The notes beneath the pieces were generated by a model. It made no database searches, was not told the origin of the DNA, and worked only from the letters and a program-made list of their open reading frames with translations. A stretch of 64,000 nt of DNA from Symsagittifera roscoffensis (lineage: Eukaryota; Xenacoelomorpha; Acoela; Convolutidae): contig NC_087062.1 in assembly GCF_963678635.1 (NCBI RefSeq), positions 53,082,473 through 53,146,472 on the forward strand. Direction: 5' to 3'. Positions 1 to 11,074 of the stretch are shown piece after piece. Numbering within the stretch: the stretch's first letter is position 1; the number at the start of each line of letters is the position of its first letter. The position numbers and the translations under genes are program-made.

Positions 1-3000
1 AGACTTACTTTTTCAGATTTTGAAAGGCATCCAAATTCCTCTGTCTTTCGCTTTGGCATTTTTGTTGATAACAAGTTTAGGTGGATTTTGAGTTGCTTCC
101 AAAATTGTAAAGTGAATAGCTTTTGTGTCTCGATTATCTAATATGATATTTTCTAACTGACTTAGTATAATTCTAGGAGAATTCAAAATTAAATCAGTAA
201 GGTGTTTTCTGTTGCTCGTTTTCAACTTTGCTGATATCTTTGATGATGTATATAAATGAATTCTTTGTAGATATTGCCAGAATTTCAAAAATTTCATCTG
301 GAAATTGTGGTTTGTATCCTTTTCGGAACGGAATATCCTTCCTTGAAACTCATTTTTTTGAAAGCCTGTAAAGTGTCTTTGGCATACTTATTTTTCATTG
401 TTTGAACTCTGACAAATCGCAAAAAAACATCAACAGCAACCAATAAATTTTTGACTCCATTGTTCTGACTCGCTAGTATGTCCACAAATGCCAAGTCCAT
501 ACACCAAATTTAATTGATATAGTTTGAAAACGCTTGAAGCCTTCGGAAACGTCTGATTGGTGGACCAAATTTTCTATACGATGTCTTGGTTTGTAAAAAT
601 CGTTCTATCTTCTTTTTTGACAACCCGCTTGCTTTACTCAAGTTTCGCACAGAACCGTACGCAGCTTTAACCCTAGAAAATAATCTGCTCAGACTTACTT
701 TTTCAGATTTTGAAAGGGATCCAAATTCCTCTGTCTTTCGCTTTGGCATTTTTGTTGATAACAAGTTTAGGTGGATTTTGAGTTGCTTCCAAAATTGTAA
801 AGTGAATAGCTTTTGTGTCTCGATTATCTAATATGATATTTTCTAACTGACTTAGTATAATTCTAGGAGAATTCAAAATTAAATCAGTAAGGTGTTTTCT
901 GTTGCTCGTTTTCAACTTTGCTGATATCTTTGATGATGTATATAAATGAATTCTTTGTAGATATTGCCAGAATTTCAAAAATTTCATCTGGAAATTGTGG
1001 TTTGTATCCTTTTCGGAACGGAATAGCCTTCCTTGAAACTCATTTTTTTGAAAGCCTGTAAAGTGTCTTTGGCATACTTATTTTTCATTGTTTGAACTCT
1101 GACAAATCGCAAAAAAACATCAACAGCAACCAATAAATTTTTGACTCCATTGTTCTGACTCGCTAGTATGTCCACAAATGCCAAGTCCATACACCAAATT
1201 TAATTGATATAGTTTGAAAACGCTTGAAGCCTTCGGAAACGTCTGATTGGTGGACCAAATTTTCTATACGATGTCTTGGTTTGTAAAAATCGTTCTATCT
1301 TCTTTTTTGACAACCCGCTTGCTTTACTCAAGTTTCGCACAGAACCGTACGCAGCTTTAACCCTAGAAAATAATCTGCTCAGACTTACTTTTTCAGATTT
1401 TGAAAGGGATCCAAATTACTCTGTCTTTCGCTGTGGCATTTTTGTTGATAACAAGTTTAGGTGGATTTTGAGTTGCTTCCAAAATTGTAAAGTGAATAGC
1501 TTTTGTGTCTCGATTATCTAATATGATATTTTCTAACTGACTTAGTATAATTCTAGGAGAATTCAAAATTAAATCAGTAAGGTGTTTTCTGTTGCTCGTT
1601 TTCAACTTTGCTGATATCTTTGATGATGTATATAAATGAATTCTTTGTAGATATTGCCAGAATTTCAAAAATTTCATCTGGAAATTGTGGTTTGTATCCT
1701 TTTCGGAACGGAATATCCTTCCTTGAAACTCATTTTTTTGAAAGCCTGTAAAGTGTCTTTGGCATACTTATTTTTCATTGTTTGAACTCTGACAAATCGC
1801 AAAAAAACATCAACAGCAACCAATAAATTTTTGACTCCATTGTTCTGACTCGCTAGTATGTCCACAAATGCCAAGTCCATACACCAAATTTAATTGATAT
1901 AGTTTGAAAACGCTTGAAGCCTTCGGAAACGTCTGATTGGTGGACCAAATTTTCTATACGATGTCTTGGTTTGTAAAAATCGTTCTATCTTCTTTTTTGA
2001 CAACCCGCTTGCTTTACTCAAGTTTCGCACAGAACCGTACGCAGCTTTAACCCTAGAAAATAATCTGCTCAGACTTACTTTTTCAGATTTTGAAAGGGAT
2101 CCAAATTCCTCTGTCTTTCGCTTTGGCATTTTTGTTGATAACAAGTTTAGGTGGATTTTGAGTTGCTTCCAAAATTGTAAAGTGAATAGCTTTTGTGTCT
2201 CGATTATCTAATATGATATTTTCTAACTGACTTAGTATAATTCTAGGAGAATTCAAAATTAAATCAGTAAGGTGTTTTCTGTTGCTCGTTTTCAACTTTG
2301 CTGATATCTTTGATGATGTATATAAATGAATTCTTTGTAGATATTGCCAGAATTTCAAAAATTTCATCTGGAAATTGTGGTTTGTATCCTTTTCGGAACG
2401 GAATATCCTTCCTTGAAACTCATTTTTTTGAAAGCCTGTAAAGTGTCTTTGGCATACTTATTTTTCATTGTTTGAACTCTGACAAATCGCAAAAAAACAT
2501 CAACAGCAACCAATAAATTTTTGACTCCATTGTTCTGACTCGCTAGTATGTCCACAAATGCCAAGTCCATACACCAAATTTAAATGATATAGTTTGAAAA
2601 CGCTTGAAGCCTTCGGAAACGTCTGATTGGTGGACCAAATTTTCTATACGATGTCTTGGTTTGTAAAAATCGTTCTATCTTCTTTTTTGACAACCCGCTT
2701 GCTTTACTCAAGTTTCGCACAGAACCGTACGCAGCTTTAACCCTAGAAAATAATCTGCTCAGACTTACTTTTTCAGATTTTGAAAGGGATCCAAATTCCT
2801 CTGTCTTTCGCTGTGGCATTTTTGTTGATAACAAGTTTAGGTGGATTTTGAGTTGCTTCCAAAATTGTAAAGTGAATAGCTTTTGTGTCTCGATTATCTA
2901 ATATGATATTTTCTAACTGACTTAGTATAATTCTAGGAGAATTCAAAATTAAATCAGTAAGGTGTTTTCTGTTGCTCGTTTTCAACTTTGCTGATATCTT

Positions 3001-5058
3001 TGATGATGTATATAAATGAATTCTTTGTAGATATTGCCAGAATTTCAAAAATTTCATCTGGAAATTGTGGTTTGTATCCTTTTCGGAACGGAATATCCTT
3101 CCTTGAAACTCATTTTTTTGAAAGCCTGTAAAGTGTCTTTGGCATACTTATTTTTCATTGTTTGAACTCTGACAAATCGCAAAAAAACATCAACAGCAAC
3201 CAATAAATTTTTGACTCCATTGTTCTGACTCGCTAGTATGTCCACAAATGCCAAGTCCATACACCAAATTTAATTGATATAGTTTGAAAACGCTTGAAGC
3301 CTTCGGAAACGTCTGATTGGTGGACCAAATTTTCTATACGATGTCTTGGTTTGTAAAAATCGTTCTATCTTCTTTTTTGACAACCCGCTTGCTTTACTCA
3401 AGTTTCGCACAGAACCGTACGCAGCTTTAACCCTAGAAAATAATCTGCTCAGACTTACTTTTTCAGATTTTGAAAGGGATCCAAATTCCTCTGTCTTTCG
3501 CTTTGGCATTTTTGTTGATAACAAGTTTAGGTGGATTTTGAGTTGCTTCCAAAATTGTAAAGTGAATAGCTTTTGTGTCTCGATTATCTAATATGATATT
3601 TTCTAACTGACTTAGTATAATTCTAGGAGAATTCAAAATTAAATCAGTAAGGTGTTTTCTGTTGCTCGTTTTCAACTTTGCTGATATCTTTGATGATGTA
3701 TATAAATGAATTCTTTGTAGATATTGCCAGAATTTCAAAAATTTCATCTGGAAATTGTGGTTTGTATCCTTTTCGGAACGGAATATCCTTCCTTGAAACT
3801 CATTTTTTTGAAAGCCTGTAAAGTGTCTTTGGCATACTTATTTTTCATTGTTTGAACTCTGACAAATCGCAAAAAAACATCAACAGCAACCAATAAATTT
3901 TTGACTCCATTGTTCTGACTCGCTAGTATGTCCACAAATGCCAAGTCCATACACCAAATTTAATTGATATAGTTTGAAAACGCTTGAAGCCTTCGGAAAC
4001 GTCTGATTGGTGGACCAAATTTTCTATACGATGTCTTGGTTTGTAAAAATCGTTCTATCTTCTTTTTTGACAACCCGCTTGCTTTACTCAAGTTTCGCAC
4101 AGAACCGTACGCAGCTTTAACCCTAGAAAATAATCTGCTCAGACTTACTTTTTCAGATTTTGAAAGGGATCCAAATTCCTCTGTCTTTCGCTTTGGCATT
4201 TTTGTTGATAACAAGTTTAGGTGGATTTTGAGTTGCTTCCAAAATTGTAAAGTGAATAGCTTTTGTGTCTCGATTATCTAATATGATATTTTCTAACTGA
4301 CTTAGTATAATTCTAGGAGAATTCAAAATTAAATCAGTAAGGTGTTTTCTGTTGCTCGTTTTCAACTTTGCTGATATCTTTGATGATGTATATAAATGAA
4401 TTCTTTGTAGATATTGCCAGAATTTCAAAAATTTCATCTGGAAATTGTGGTTTGTATCCTTTTCGGAACGGAATATCATTCCTTGAAACTCATTTTTTGA
4501 AAGCCTGTAAAGTGTCTTTGGCATACTTATTTTTCATTGTTTGAACTCTGACAAATCGCGAAAAAACATCAACAGCAACCAATAAATTTTTGACTCCATT
4601 GTTCTGACTCGCTAGTATGTCCACAAATGCCAAGTCCATACACCAAATTTAATTGATATAGTTTGAAAACGCTTGAAGCCTTCGGAAACGTCTGATTGGT
4701 GGACCAAATTTTCTATACGATGTCTTGGTTTGTAAAAATCGTTCTATCTTCTTTTTTGACAACCCGCTTGCTTTACTCAAGTTTCGCACAGAACCGTACG
4801 CAGCTTTAACCCTAGAAAATAATCTGCTCAGACTTACTTTTTCAGATTTTGAAAGGGATCCAAGTTCCTCTGTCTTTCGCTTTGGCATTTTTGTTGATAA
4901 CAAGTTTAGGTGGATTTTGAGTTGCTTCCAAAATGGTAAAGTAAATAGTTTTTGTGTCTCGATTATCTAATATGATATTTTCTAACTGACTTAGTATAAT
5001 TCTAGGAGAATTCAAAATTAAATCAGTAAGGTGCTTATTGTTGCTCGTTTTCAACTTT
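1..5058 (-). repeat. 690-bp tandem array of a partial Polinton integrase gene
   Basis: The same 690-base unit starts at 1, 691, 1381, 2071, 2761, 3451, 4141 and (one base short) 4830, giving seven full units and part of an eighth that diverges near 5058. Units differ at only a handful of positions, so expansion or homogenisation is recent. On the minus strand each unit carries the N-terminal region and the first half of the catalytic core of a Polinton (retroviral-type) integrase, with core signatures DLAFVDI and LLVAVDV. Each unit then joins a fresh copy of the N-terminal part instead of the rest of the core. The array starts mid-unit at base 1, so it probably runs beyond the window. Collapse or expansion by assembly is possible. 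Confidence 0.93.
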
Positions 5059-5198
5059 GCATTTACAGCACTGTAAAATGAATCAAAATCTTTTGGAACA
5101 ATCTCCTCTTTTTCTTGCTTTTCTTCCATTTTGGTTTTTTTTGGAAGTGTACTTTGTGATTGATAAATCGAGTAAGGAATTAGAACAAACTGATACAT
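4842..5198 (-). pseudogene. Polinton integrase, N-terminal end of the gene feeding the left array
   Basis: This minus-strand region begins with a lysine/glutamate-rich leader (EEKQEKEEIVPK) and continues into the integrase N-terminal region seen in the array. It marks the 5' end of the integrase gene. The equivalent 5' end of the next integrase copy is at 12416-12796. It is part of a fossil virus-like element, and the gene as a whole is broken by the tandem amplification. Confidence 0.7.
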
Positions 5199-5261
5199 AC
5201 TATGTCAATCGCTTAATGACAAAAAGAGTGATAACAGATATCAATTGTTAGCCTTTTGGCG

Positions 5262-6120
5262 AGCTCAAAATAGTTCTCCTTTTATGCAGTGACGTTCTTC
5301 TTCGTGTGAGTTTTGATTTTCTTTTCGATATTTTAATACGTCTTTTTTTCGAAGATCCCTTAGCTTGCCTCGTAGCAAGTTTACTAGACATTCGCTGAGG
5401 AATTGAATGAAATTTTTGGACAATGGAAGATGAATTGTTTTTGAAGTTTTTGGGAAAATGTTTGAAATATTGGGAGTATAGAGACGTATTGTATGCTCAT
5501 CGTCCAAAAACTTTGTCTCTATTCCAGCTGGTAAGTAAAATTTTGATGGAACTGAACCACTGTTTGTGCAATATCTTAGCGAATCAACTGTTTTTGGTAT
5601 TAAATCAATGAGTAAACATGCATAAGGAGTAGATGTTGCATCTTGATGCCACTCTTTCAATTGTGATCCTAGACCTAGTAGTTGACTTAATGTATTGATT
5701 TGTAAAAGAACCCTCGGCGACTTGAACGAGACTATGTGTGTATTGTTTAACTCTACATCTCTTCCTAATTTGCTTTGATGAAATAAATTGTGTTTGACGT
5801 ATATTGTATTCAGTCCCCTGTGGCTCCCAGCAGTGGCAGTTTTTACAAATTTCCTCACAAGAAATTTCCTCACAAGAATCATCAATTATAAGCAAATACT
5901 TAGTTCCGTTATTGGGAAGGTTTGCAATCTAGTCAAAATCTACTCCTTGAATAAATTTAAGGCTTTTTCTTTGCATTTGACTATAGAGAGGTTGATAATG
6001 TCGATAAAAATGAAAAATTTTGTCGAATGCTGGTTAAAAAGTATCAATTTTGAACCAATCAAAAATAAGATGAGATTTTCCAGATCCACTTGGTCCAGTT
6101 AGGGAAATAAAAATTCGTTC
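5262..6120 (-). pseudogene. Polinton packaging ATPase (FtsK/HerA, A32-like), copy A
   Basis: In Polintons this ATPase is thought to drive genome packaging into the capsid. Near the 5' end (about 6070-6110) the minus strand encodes a textbook Walker A loop, GPSGSGKSHL. About 60 residues on comes a Walker B-like stretch (LLIIDDSCEE), followed by GLNTIYVKHNLFHQSKLGRD and LINTLSQ-type segments known from Polinton ATPases. The C-terminus is lysine/arginine-rich. It lies just downstream of the small membrane-protein gene at 6141-6398, as is usual in some Polintons. It is a broken fossil with a few breaks. Confidence 0.88.
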
Positions 6121-6140
6121 ATTGTTAGATATTATTTTAT

Positions 6141-6398
6141 TCATAGCATTGGAGAAGGTAGAATATAACCGACTGTACTTGATAAGATAGCTACCCAAAC
6201 AGTTGTTTCATCACATGTTGTGGATAACATAATTCGAACGATTGCACATACAAAAACTATTAAAAAAAACTGGCACAAAAAAACTAAAAGAGATCCATTA
6301 CATGTACGTCCAAACAATTCCCATGATTTTCGTTCATGATTCTCCTCATCAAAAACAAAATTTCCTAAATTTAAGTGCTTGTCACATTCATCTCCCAT
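6141..6398 (-). CDS. Small two-helix membrane protein of the Polinton, copy A
   Basis: An 85-codon frame with a proper ATG (MGDECDKHLNLGNF...) encodes a short acidic N-terminus, a first hydrophobic segment (about residues 34-57, LLVFLCQFFLIVFVCAIV) and a second near the C-terminus (about 68-84, VWVAILSSTVGYILPSP). A charged and cysteine-containing linker lies between them. The gene ends 20 or so bases before the ATPase begins, so the two probably share a transcript. The copy at 13716-13973 has the same protein. Its conservation while neighbours decay suggests it was intact recently. Function is unknown; a capsid-internal or entry-related membrane protein would be a guess. Confidence 0.7.
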   Translation of the reverse strand: MGDECDKHLNLGNFVFDEENHERKSWELFGRTCNGSLLVFLCQFFLIVFVCAIVRIMLSTTCDETTVWVAILSSTVGYILPSPML

Positions 6399-6479
6399 CT
6401 CACTTTTGGAATGAAAAAATTGATAATGATTAAAATTTAAATTTCAAAAACACGATAATACAAAATTATTTAGATTATT

Positions 6480-6900
6480 TACAATTTATTAAAAAAACAT
6501 CGAGTCCATGTTCCGTATGCAAAAGCTTTTCTTTCTGCACAGTGAAGAGTATTTGCATGATGAAATGAGTAGTTGCTACACCTCCAATCATATTATTCAT
6601 CTTTGAAACAAAATGTGAACTTTTGGGCATGCGTAGTCATCCAAGTTTGTAACCTTTTTTTCCAAAATTTCTGACAGAATTTTACATTTTTCATAACCTT
6701 TTGCAAAAAACTCCGTTTCTGGAGCTTTCATTTTTTTCAATATTTTTCAAGCTCAGTTTATTTTTCATGGCCACTGTTCCAACAGATTCCATGAAGATGC
6801 TTCGTACACCAAGCTGACTGAGATGTAGTCTGCTTGAACTTTTTGAGAGGAAGAAAGGAATATCCCACAGTTTGTCCATTTTTTATAAACTCCTAACTCT
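6480..6900 (-). pseudogene. Conserved Polinton protein of unknown function, copy A
   Basis: The minus strand carries a basic protein beginning MDKLWDIPFFLSKSSSRLHL, followed by a cysteine- and histidine-bearing C-terminal part (CSNYSFHHANTLHCAERK). The same region occurs at 14054-14454. The two parts lie in one transcriptional direction between the conserved gene at 7007-7393 and the membrane protein. I do not recognise the family. The spaced Cys and His residues could bind a metal. It is a fossil with one or two breaks. Confidence 0.45.
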
Positions 6901-7006
6901 TTCACTATTTTGTTTTCAATACACTCAAAATCCAAACAACTAGACTCATGATGTTAACTGTTTTCGCTGACGTTTTTGGTTAAAATGACTAACAATCGAA
7001 TAATGC

Positions 7007-7393
7007 TTATACTGATGAAGCAAAAATTTCAATATATAAACAGAAGAACAATCCAGTCACGTGAAGAAGAAAACAAGAACTTGGAAATGTAGGTAAAACA
7101 TAACAATAACCAGGTCCCTTATAAGTAGTATTCTTCACAGATCCAGCTGCATCATGTAAAATAGCATGAAGTCTGAACAATTTTTGAATTTCCAAAAAGT
7201 AATCGATACAGGAATTTCCGTATCCAATTAGTCTTCCAAAAGTAAATTTTTGGTCCATTTCTTTTAAATTTATGTCCGGGTCCAAAACAATACAGGTACA
7301 AAGAAACAAAATTTTTCTTTTTGTATTTGATGAGAAATCTTGCTTAATAATCTCGAAAACTCTTAGAATTTCATTCAATTTCTGTACGTTCAT
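7007..7393 (-). CDS. Conserved Polinton-linked protein with HAILHDAAG motif
   Basis: This 128-codon frame contains the block GRLIGYGNSCIDYFLEIQKL, then LHAILHDAAGSV and GPGYCYVLPTFPS, then a hydrophobic C-terminus (LLHVTGLFFCLYIEIFASS) that could be a membrane helix. The His-Asp pair in a small-residue context looks like an active or binding site but I cannot name an enzyme. It overlaps the 3' end of the PC4-like frame at 7371-7700 by about 20 bases, which suggests compact co-transcribed genes. The second copy (14582-14968) keeps the N-terminal part. Confidence 0.5.
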   Translation of the reverse strand: MNVQKLNEILRVFEIIKQDFSSNTKRKILFLCTCIVLDPDINLKEMDQKFTFGRLIGYGNSCIDYFLEIQKLFRLHAILHDAAGSVKNTTYKGPGYCYVLPTFPSSCFLLHVTGLFFCLYIEIFASSV

Positions 7394-7700
7394 TTTCTAC
7401 AGTGCATTCGTCAATAATGATGCAAGATTTTTTGAAGGTCTCTACATAACCTAGTAATGAAGGAAGCATATCGAGTAATTTATCATATTCTTCTCTTTGT
7501 AGTTGTAAAGATTGATTAATTTTCCATTGATTTCCATTTCTACGATATTCTACAAGTTCTATTTTGTTGGTATCGGATCTGTATCCTATGTGCATTTTTC
7601 TTTCACCTTTATGCAGAATCCACTCAAAATGAGAAATTTGTGATTCTGTATCCAAATCTTGCACTTTTGGTAAATTTTGAGATTCCAAAACTGTTAAAGA
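7371..7700 (-). pseudogene. PC4-like accessory protein, copy A
   Basis: The protein reads from a polar N-terminus into FEWILHKGERKMHIGYR, then NKIELVEYRRNGNQW, then INQSLQLQREEYDKLLDMLP. This strand-strand-linker-strand-helix order, ending with a helix that starts with Glu-Tyr in place of the Glu-Gln-Trp of PC4, resembles the C-terminal domain of the PC4/Sub1 coactivator, which binds single-stranded and melted DNA. The match is by eye and by pattern only. No ATG is seen directly at the open start, so the true start lies upstream. It is part of a broken element. Confidence 0.45.
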
Positions 7701-7889
7701 AAATTTTTGGGACTTTTCTAGAAAGACGATATGAAAAGTCCCAATTTATTTTGAAGCTTTGAAATAAGATTTCTGGAAAAACCAATGTTCCAACTCATAC
7801 TGCGCAGCTCAAAGAAATTTCAAAAAATGATTCAAGAAGATGAACATTTGAATTACATTACTATAATAACATCACTCAACAAAATTTTT

Positions 7890-8400
7890 GAACATTACAG
7901 TTCTCAACAAACATAAAATCTCCCAAGACTAGGGCGAGATCTTTGAATTCGTTCAAAGAATAATTGAGATAGGCAACTTGCTTCAAGACTTTGTTCTCCT
8001 TTGCAGTGAAGAGTCGAATCTGAATGTAGGGTGGCTTGTTCACACTGTACTTCTTGATTGTGACACACCCCTTCTCTTCTTGTTTGTTGCTATGTCATAC
8101 ACCGCATGACAGTTCGCAAGTTCCTGCTCCATGGTTGAGTCTTTGTCAGAATAGGGTTTCAATACAGGAACGAGTCCAAGATTTTCTGCTGCGTGAATAA
8201 CAGTATTCAGTATTGCTGATATTCTTTCCCCTTCTTTTTCACCAAGATAGACTGGCTGGGTCTTTTCGATTTGTCCCGATTCATTTTTCTTTAGCAATTG
8301 GAAGCAAGGTTCAAAGTAAATTTTTCCGTTGTAGGGTTTTTGGGTCCAAGAAAATCTCCCAATTCTTTTTTAGCTCTTAGCAAATTCAATATAGTTGGGA
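7890..8400 (-). pseudogene. Accessory gene 'B' (PC4-like), left copy A
   Basis: This minus-strand gene is clearly homologous to the plus-strand gene at 38299-38841. Shared segments include KPYNGKIYFEPCFQLL, VYLGEKEGERISAILNTVIH, AENLGLVP and a basic KKRRG before the second half. It may contain two PC4-like modules, each ending in a strand followed by a helix. It is transcribed away from gene 'D' (8640-9345), and the shared spacer at 8400-8640 contains CArG boxes. It is a fossil with a few breaks. Confidence 0.55.
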
Positions 8401-8525
8401 GGGATATCTTTTCGTGAACACCTTTTTGACTTGAGACTCAGAGCCAACTGATTAGTAGTAGATATTTCAAAATCATGATATTTGTAAATTTATAGAAATT
8501 AGGAAACGTAGATGACTCACTGTAC

Positions 8526-8559
8526 ATTCCAAATAAGGTATCATTACCTTATATGGAAT
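8526..8559. promoter_or_regulatory. Palindromic pair of CArG boxes between divergent genes B and D
   Basis: A 15-base inverted repeat around TCAT has one mismatch, and each arm holds a CC(A/T)6GG box: CCAAATAAGG at 8529-8538 and CCTTATATGG at 8547-8556. This is the consensus for SRF/MADS-box factors. It sits in the spacer between two genes read in opposite directions. The spacer of the homologous gene pair on the right keeps CCTTATTTGG at 38175-38184. Confidence 0.6.
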
Positions 8560-8639
8560 AATGATTAGGTGATGATCCAAATATGGACATTGCGTAGGTG
8601 ATGGAACTACTTTATAAGCAATTCAAAGTAGATAAAAAT

Positions 8640-9345
8640 CATTTTCAACAAGTAATCGGTGATGGCATCTGCTATGTGTCAAACATATCCCACTTTTTAT
8701 TCGGACGACAATGCAAAATCTCTTTTTATCTCTGTCCCAGAAAACTTTTAAGAAAAATTTATTGTCACCCAAGACTACTGTGTATCTAACCATTCATCAT
8801 TCTGCCCAGTGAAAAATTGCAAATTTTGTATTAATTTAGTATTAATCGGATCATCGCTCGATCAGATTTTGCAAGGATTAGATAAATATCATTTCACTCA
8901 TCACATTGTTGACTTTTCAAAAGTATGTTGACTTTTCATACTTAAAATCAAAAGTATATTTTACACAAATACAGATTTTATTCCAATATTATTTCATCAA
9001 GAGGCGAAGTTTTCAATCAATTGAACCTTGTAGTCGAACACAACTTGAAAGGTAGAATACCGGAAAAGTTAACCAGAGTTGCAAAGAAACGTCTGCTGCG
9101 AAAAAAAATTCAAAAGACTTTATCTCAGTTCTGCTCAGAAGCTTGCGTCCACTCAGACTCTTGGATCAGCTTTTTTGGAAAGGATTCGAAAAGTTCAAAA
9201 CTCAATGTATGAGACTGAGTTGTTGAAAAATGTTGATTGTTTTATTGATGGTTATGGTACCGTAAATAGTGAGCGTATCAATTTTTCTATTAATAATGGA
9301 ATATTTGTTTATGAAAATCTTTTCAAAATTGTTTTTATTTAAAAT
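8640..9345 (+). pseudogene. Accessory gene 'D', left copy A
   Basis: The plus strand encodes a protein homologous to the minus-strand gene at 37689-38081. Both begin MA-A/S-A-I/M-CQ, then FYSD, KSLFISV, DYCVS, KNCKF and a LIG-SL-QI-Q-LDKY block. A basic lysine/arginine-rich part follows on the left side. I do not recognise the fold. The preserved motif order and the preserved divergent arrangement with gene B show it is a genuine gene of this Polinton family. This copy is broken in several places. Confidence 0.5.
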
Positions 9346-9369
9346 CAAAAGTTTTTTCAACGAATAAAA

Positions 9370-10020
9370 TTGTAAGTTTCAACACGTGTGCAAAAATTAA
9401 CTCAGAATTTTTTTCGCAAGATGCAAATTTTGGTTTGATTTTTTCAGCACGTTTGCAAAAAAAAATTAAACTTTTATACAAGATGCAAAAACTGTTTTGG
9501 TTTTTCTAACAAGTGTGCAAAAATTTTCAAAAAATGTGGTGTAAGGTGCAAATTTTTTCGTGGTTTTTTTGAAAACAAATGCAAAAATCTAACTTCTTTT
9601 TTTTATGCATATGTAAAAATTGCAAAAAATTTCATTGTAAAAAACTTGTTAATTTAATGCTTAAACTTTTTCTTAATTGCTGACTTTGAGGGCTATTTCC
9701 TATCTTAACACATTGTTTTTCCAATAGTTTTGATCTATATACATGCAAAAAAAAATTTTTATGAGCAAAATTAAAACAAAGATTTTCATTTACTTCAACA
9801 ATTAACAGTGCAAGAAAATCATCTTTCAGTTTTCTTTAGAATGCGAAAATATTTAATGAAATTTTTCTTAATTTGCGAGATTTTCTTTGATTTTTTAACA
9901 AGTGTGCCAAAAATTATGAAAATTTTTGCATGGTGCAAAAATTATTGTGAAGTTTTTAACATGCTTGCAAAAATTGGTTTAATTTTTTTGCCATCTTTCT
10001 AACATAATTCTGTAAAAGTG
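9370..10020. repeat. Degenerate ~35-40 bp tandem repeats with TGCAAAA core, copy A
   Basis: The stretch is built of loosely tandem units in which GATGCAAAA and GTGTGCAAAAA alternate, separated by T-rich runs and AACAAG. There is no credible coding frame. It lies just downstream of accessory gene A. The right element has a related array (33350-33890) in the same place relative to its gene A, with TTTTGCATCTTGT and CTTTTCGCATTTTGT units. Function is unknown. Confidence 0.7.
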
Positions 10021-10175
10021 TTTACCAGATGCATATTAGTTTCATTTATAACAAACTTTTACCTTTAAATTTCATAACAAACTTTTCTATGATCTCTTCG
10101 TTCCTATCTCTTTAAAATAGAATTACTAGATGCAAAGAAATTAACTTACAAAACACACGACAAAAACCAATTTAT

Positions 10176-10674
10176 TTACAAATCAAAGAGCTGTGAAGCA
10201 GCTGAGTTCTCAAAATTTTGCAAGTTCTCAATGGAGCGCAAAGCTGGTCTTGCCTCCATCACTGCTGGTTGTCTAGGTGGTCCGCTGACTTGAGCTCTTG
10301 GCTCAGAGAACCCCTCATCCTCTTCGATGGTAATTGGGTTGTCCACAGATCCCTCTTCCCATGGAAAGAGGAAATCGTCGAATGGTTGAGCCACATATCT
10401 AGACTCAGGAGTTTCGGGGTAGTTCATTCCCACATGCTCGTTCACTTCCTCCATCATTTGCATTTATCCAAGTTGGTTCTCTGTAGGGGTTACTTGCGTT
10501 ATATTATGTTCGTTGAAATCCCTGCGCATCACTTCCACTATGTGCCAGACTTAGATTGGGATGTCCCTTCGTGCCAGAAAAACTCCACAAACTGTTTCTC
10601 GCACTTGGATATGTAATAAATAAGCCGAAAATTCTACCGAGAATATAAGGTTGTTATTTTGTACTGAGAAGATC
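10176..10674 (-). pseudogene. Accessory gene 'A' (PC4-like domain plus acidic tail), left copy A
   Basis: This minus-strand gene is homologous to the whole gene at 32614-33108. Its C-terminal part is preserved: MQMMEEVNEHVGMNYPE, FDDFLFPWEE, ITIEEDEGFSE, then ARPALRSIENLQ and a terminal QLFD. The N-terminal part keeps IFSV and VRETV segments of a PC4-like fold. The acidic, aromatic tail is like a transcription-activation domain. A CCAAT array lies about 200 bases upstream. It is a fossil with a few breaks. Confidence 0.6.
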
Positions 10675-10870
10675 ATTTTGAGCAATAAGTTGATTTAACG
10701 ATAGAGAATATAAACAAGGTTAACAGTTGAAAGGGAGTTAGTTGACGGTGGTTAAGTTGAAATTAATGTATTTATGAGCTGAGAGAGGAGGTTGTTGACG
10801 GTAGTTAAGTTAAAAATAAAATGATTTTTAGTTAAGAGAGAGGGATACCTTCAAGTGGAATGTGTTGTTT

Positions 10871-11050
10871 TAACCAGTCAGAATGGATTTTCCTTATTTG
10901 GACTGTAGTCGTGTCCAATCACATTTCAGTTTCATTTTATGGAATTCTTATAGAAAGCTCGTGTCAAATCGAAAACAAAATTACATTATACACATTGTCG
11001 TTTCCAATCACAAAAATGTTAAATTTTGTTCGAGTTGTCGTATCCAATTA
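10871..11050 (-). promoter_or_regulatory. Five spaced CCAAT-type boxes upstream of gene A, copy A
   Basis: Five related boxes, consensus GTCGTNTCCAATCA with an outer CCAGTCAGAATGG variant, start at 10874, 10915, 10965, 11004 and 11044, so spacing is 41, 50, 39 and 40 bases. The identical spacing series occurs in the opposite orientation at 32251-32425 upstream of the homologous gene. Between the array and the gene lie two copies of a leader repeat containing TTGACGGTRGTTAAGTT and GAGAGAGG (about 10725-10855). NF-Y is the factor expected at CCAAT boxes. Confidence 0.65.
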
Positions 11051-11074
11051 GATAAAATTTTACCTTTTAAGGAA

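Noticed and set aside
586-4970. Repeated 81-codon plus-strand frames in the 690-bp array
   Set aside because: They are antisense shadows of the integrase N-terminal sequence and recur only because the unit recurs.
1-5058. CRISPR-like array
   Set aside because: Units are 690 bases, without spacers, and contain coding sequence in a eukaryotic setting.
6900-7006. Polinton major capsid or penton gene in the left element
   Set aside because: I looked for known capsid signatures through both 7-kb blocks and the right element and found none; the genes there are too short.
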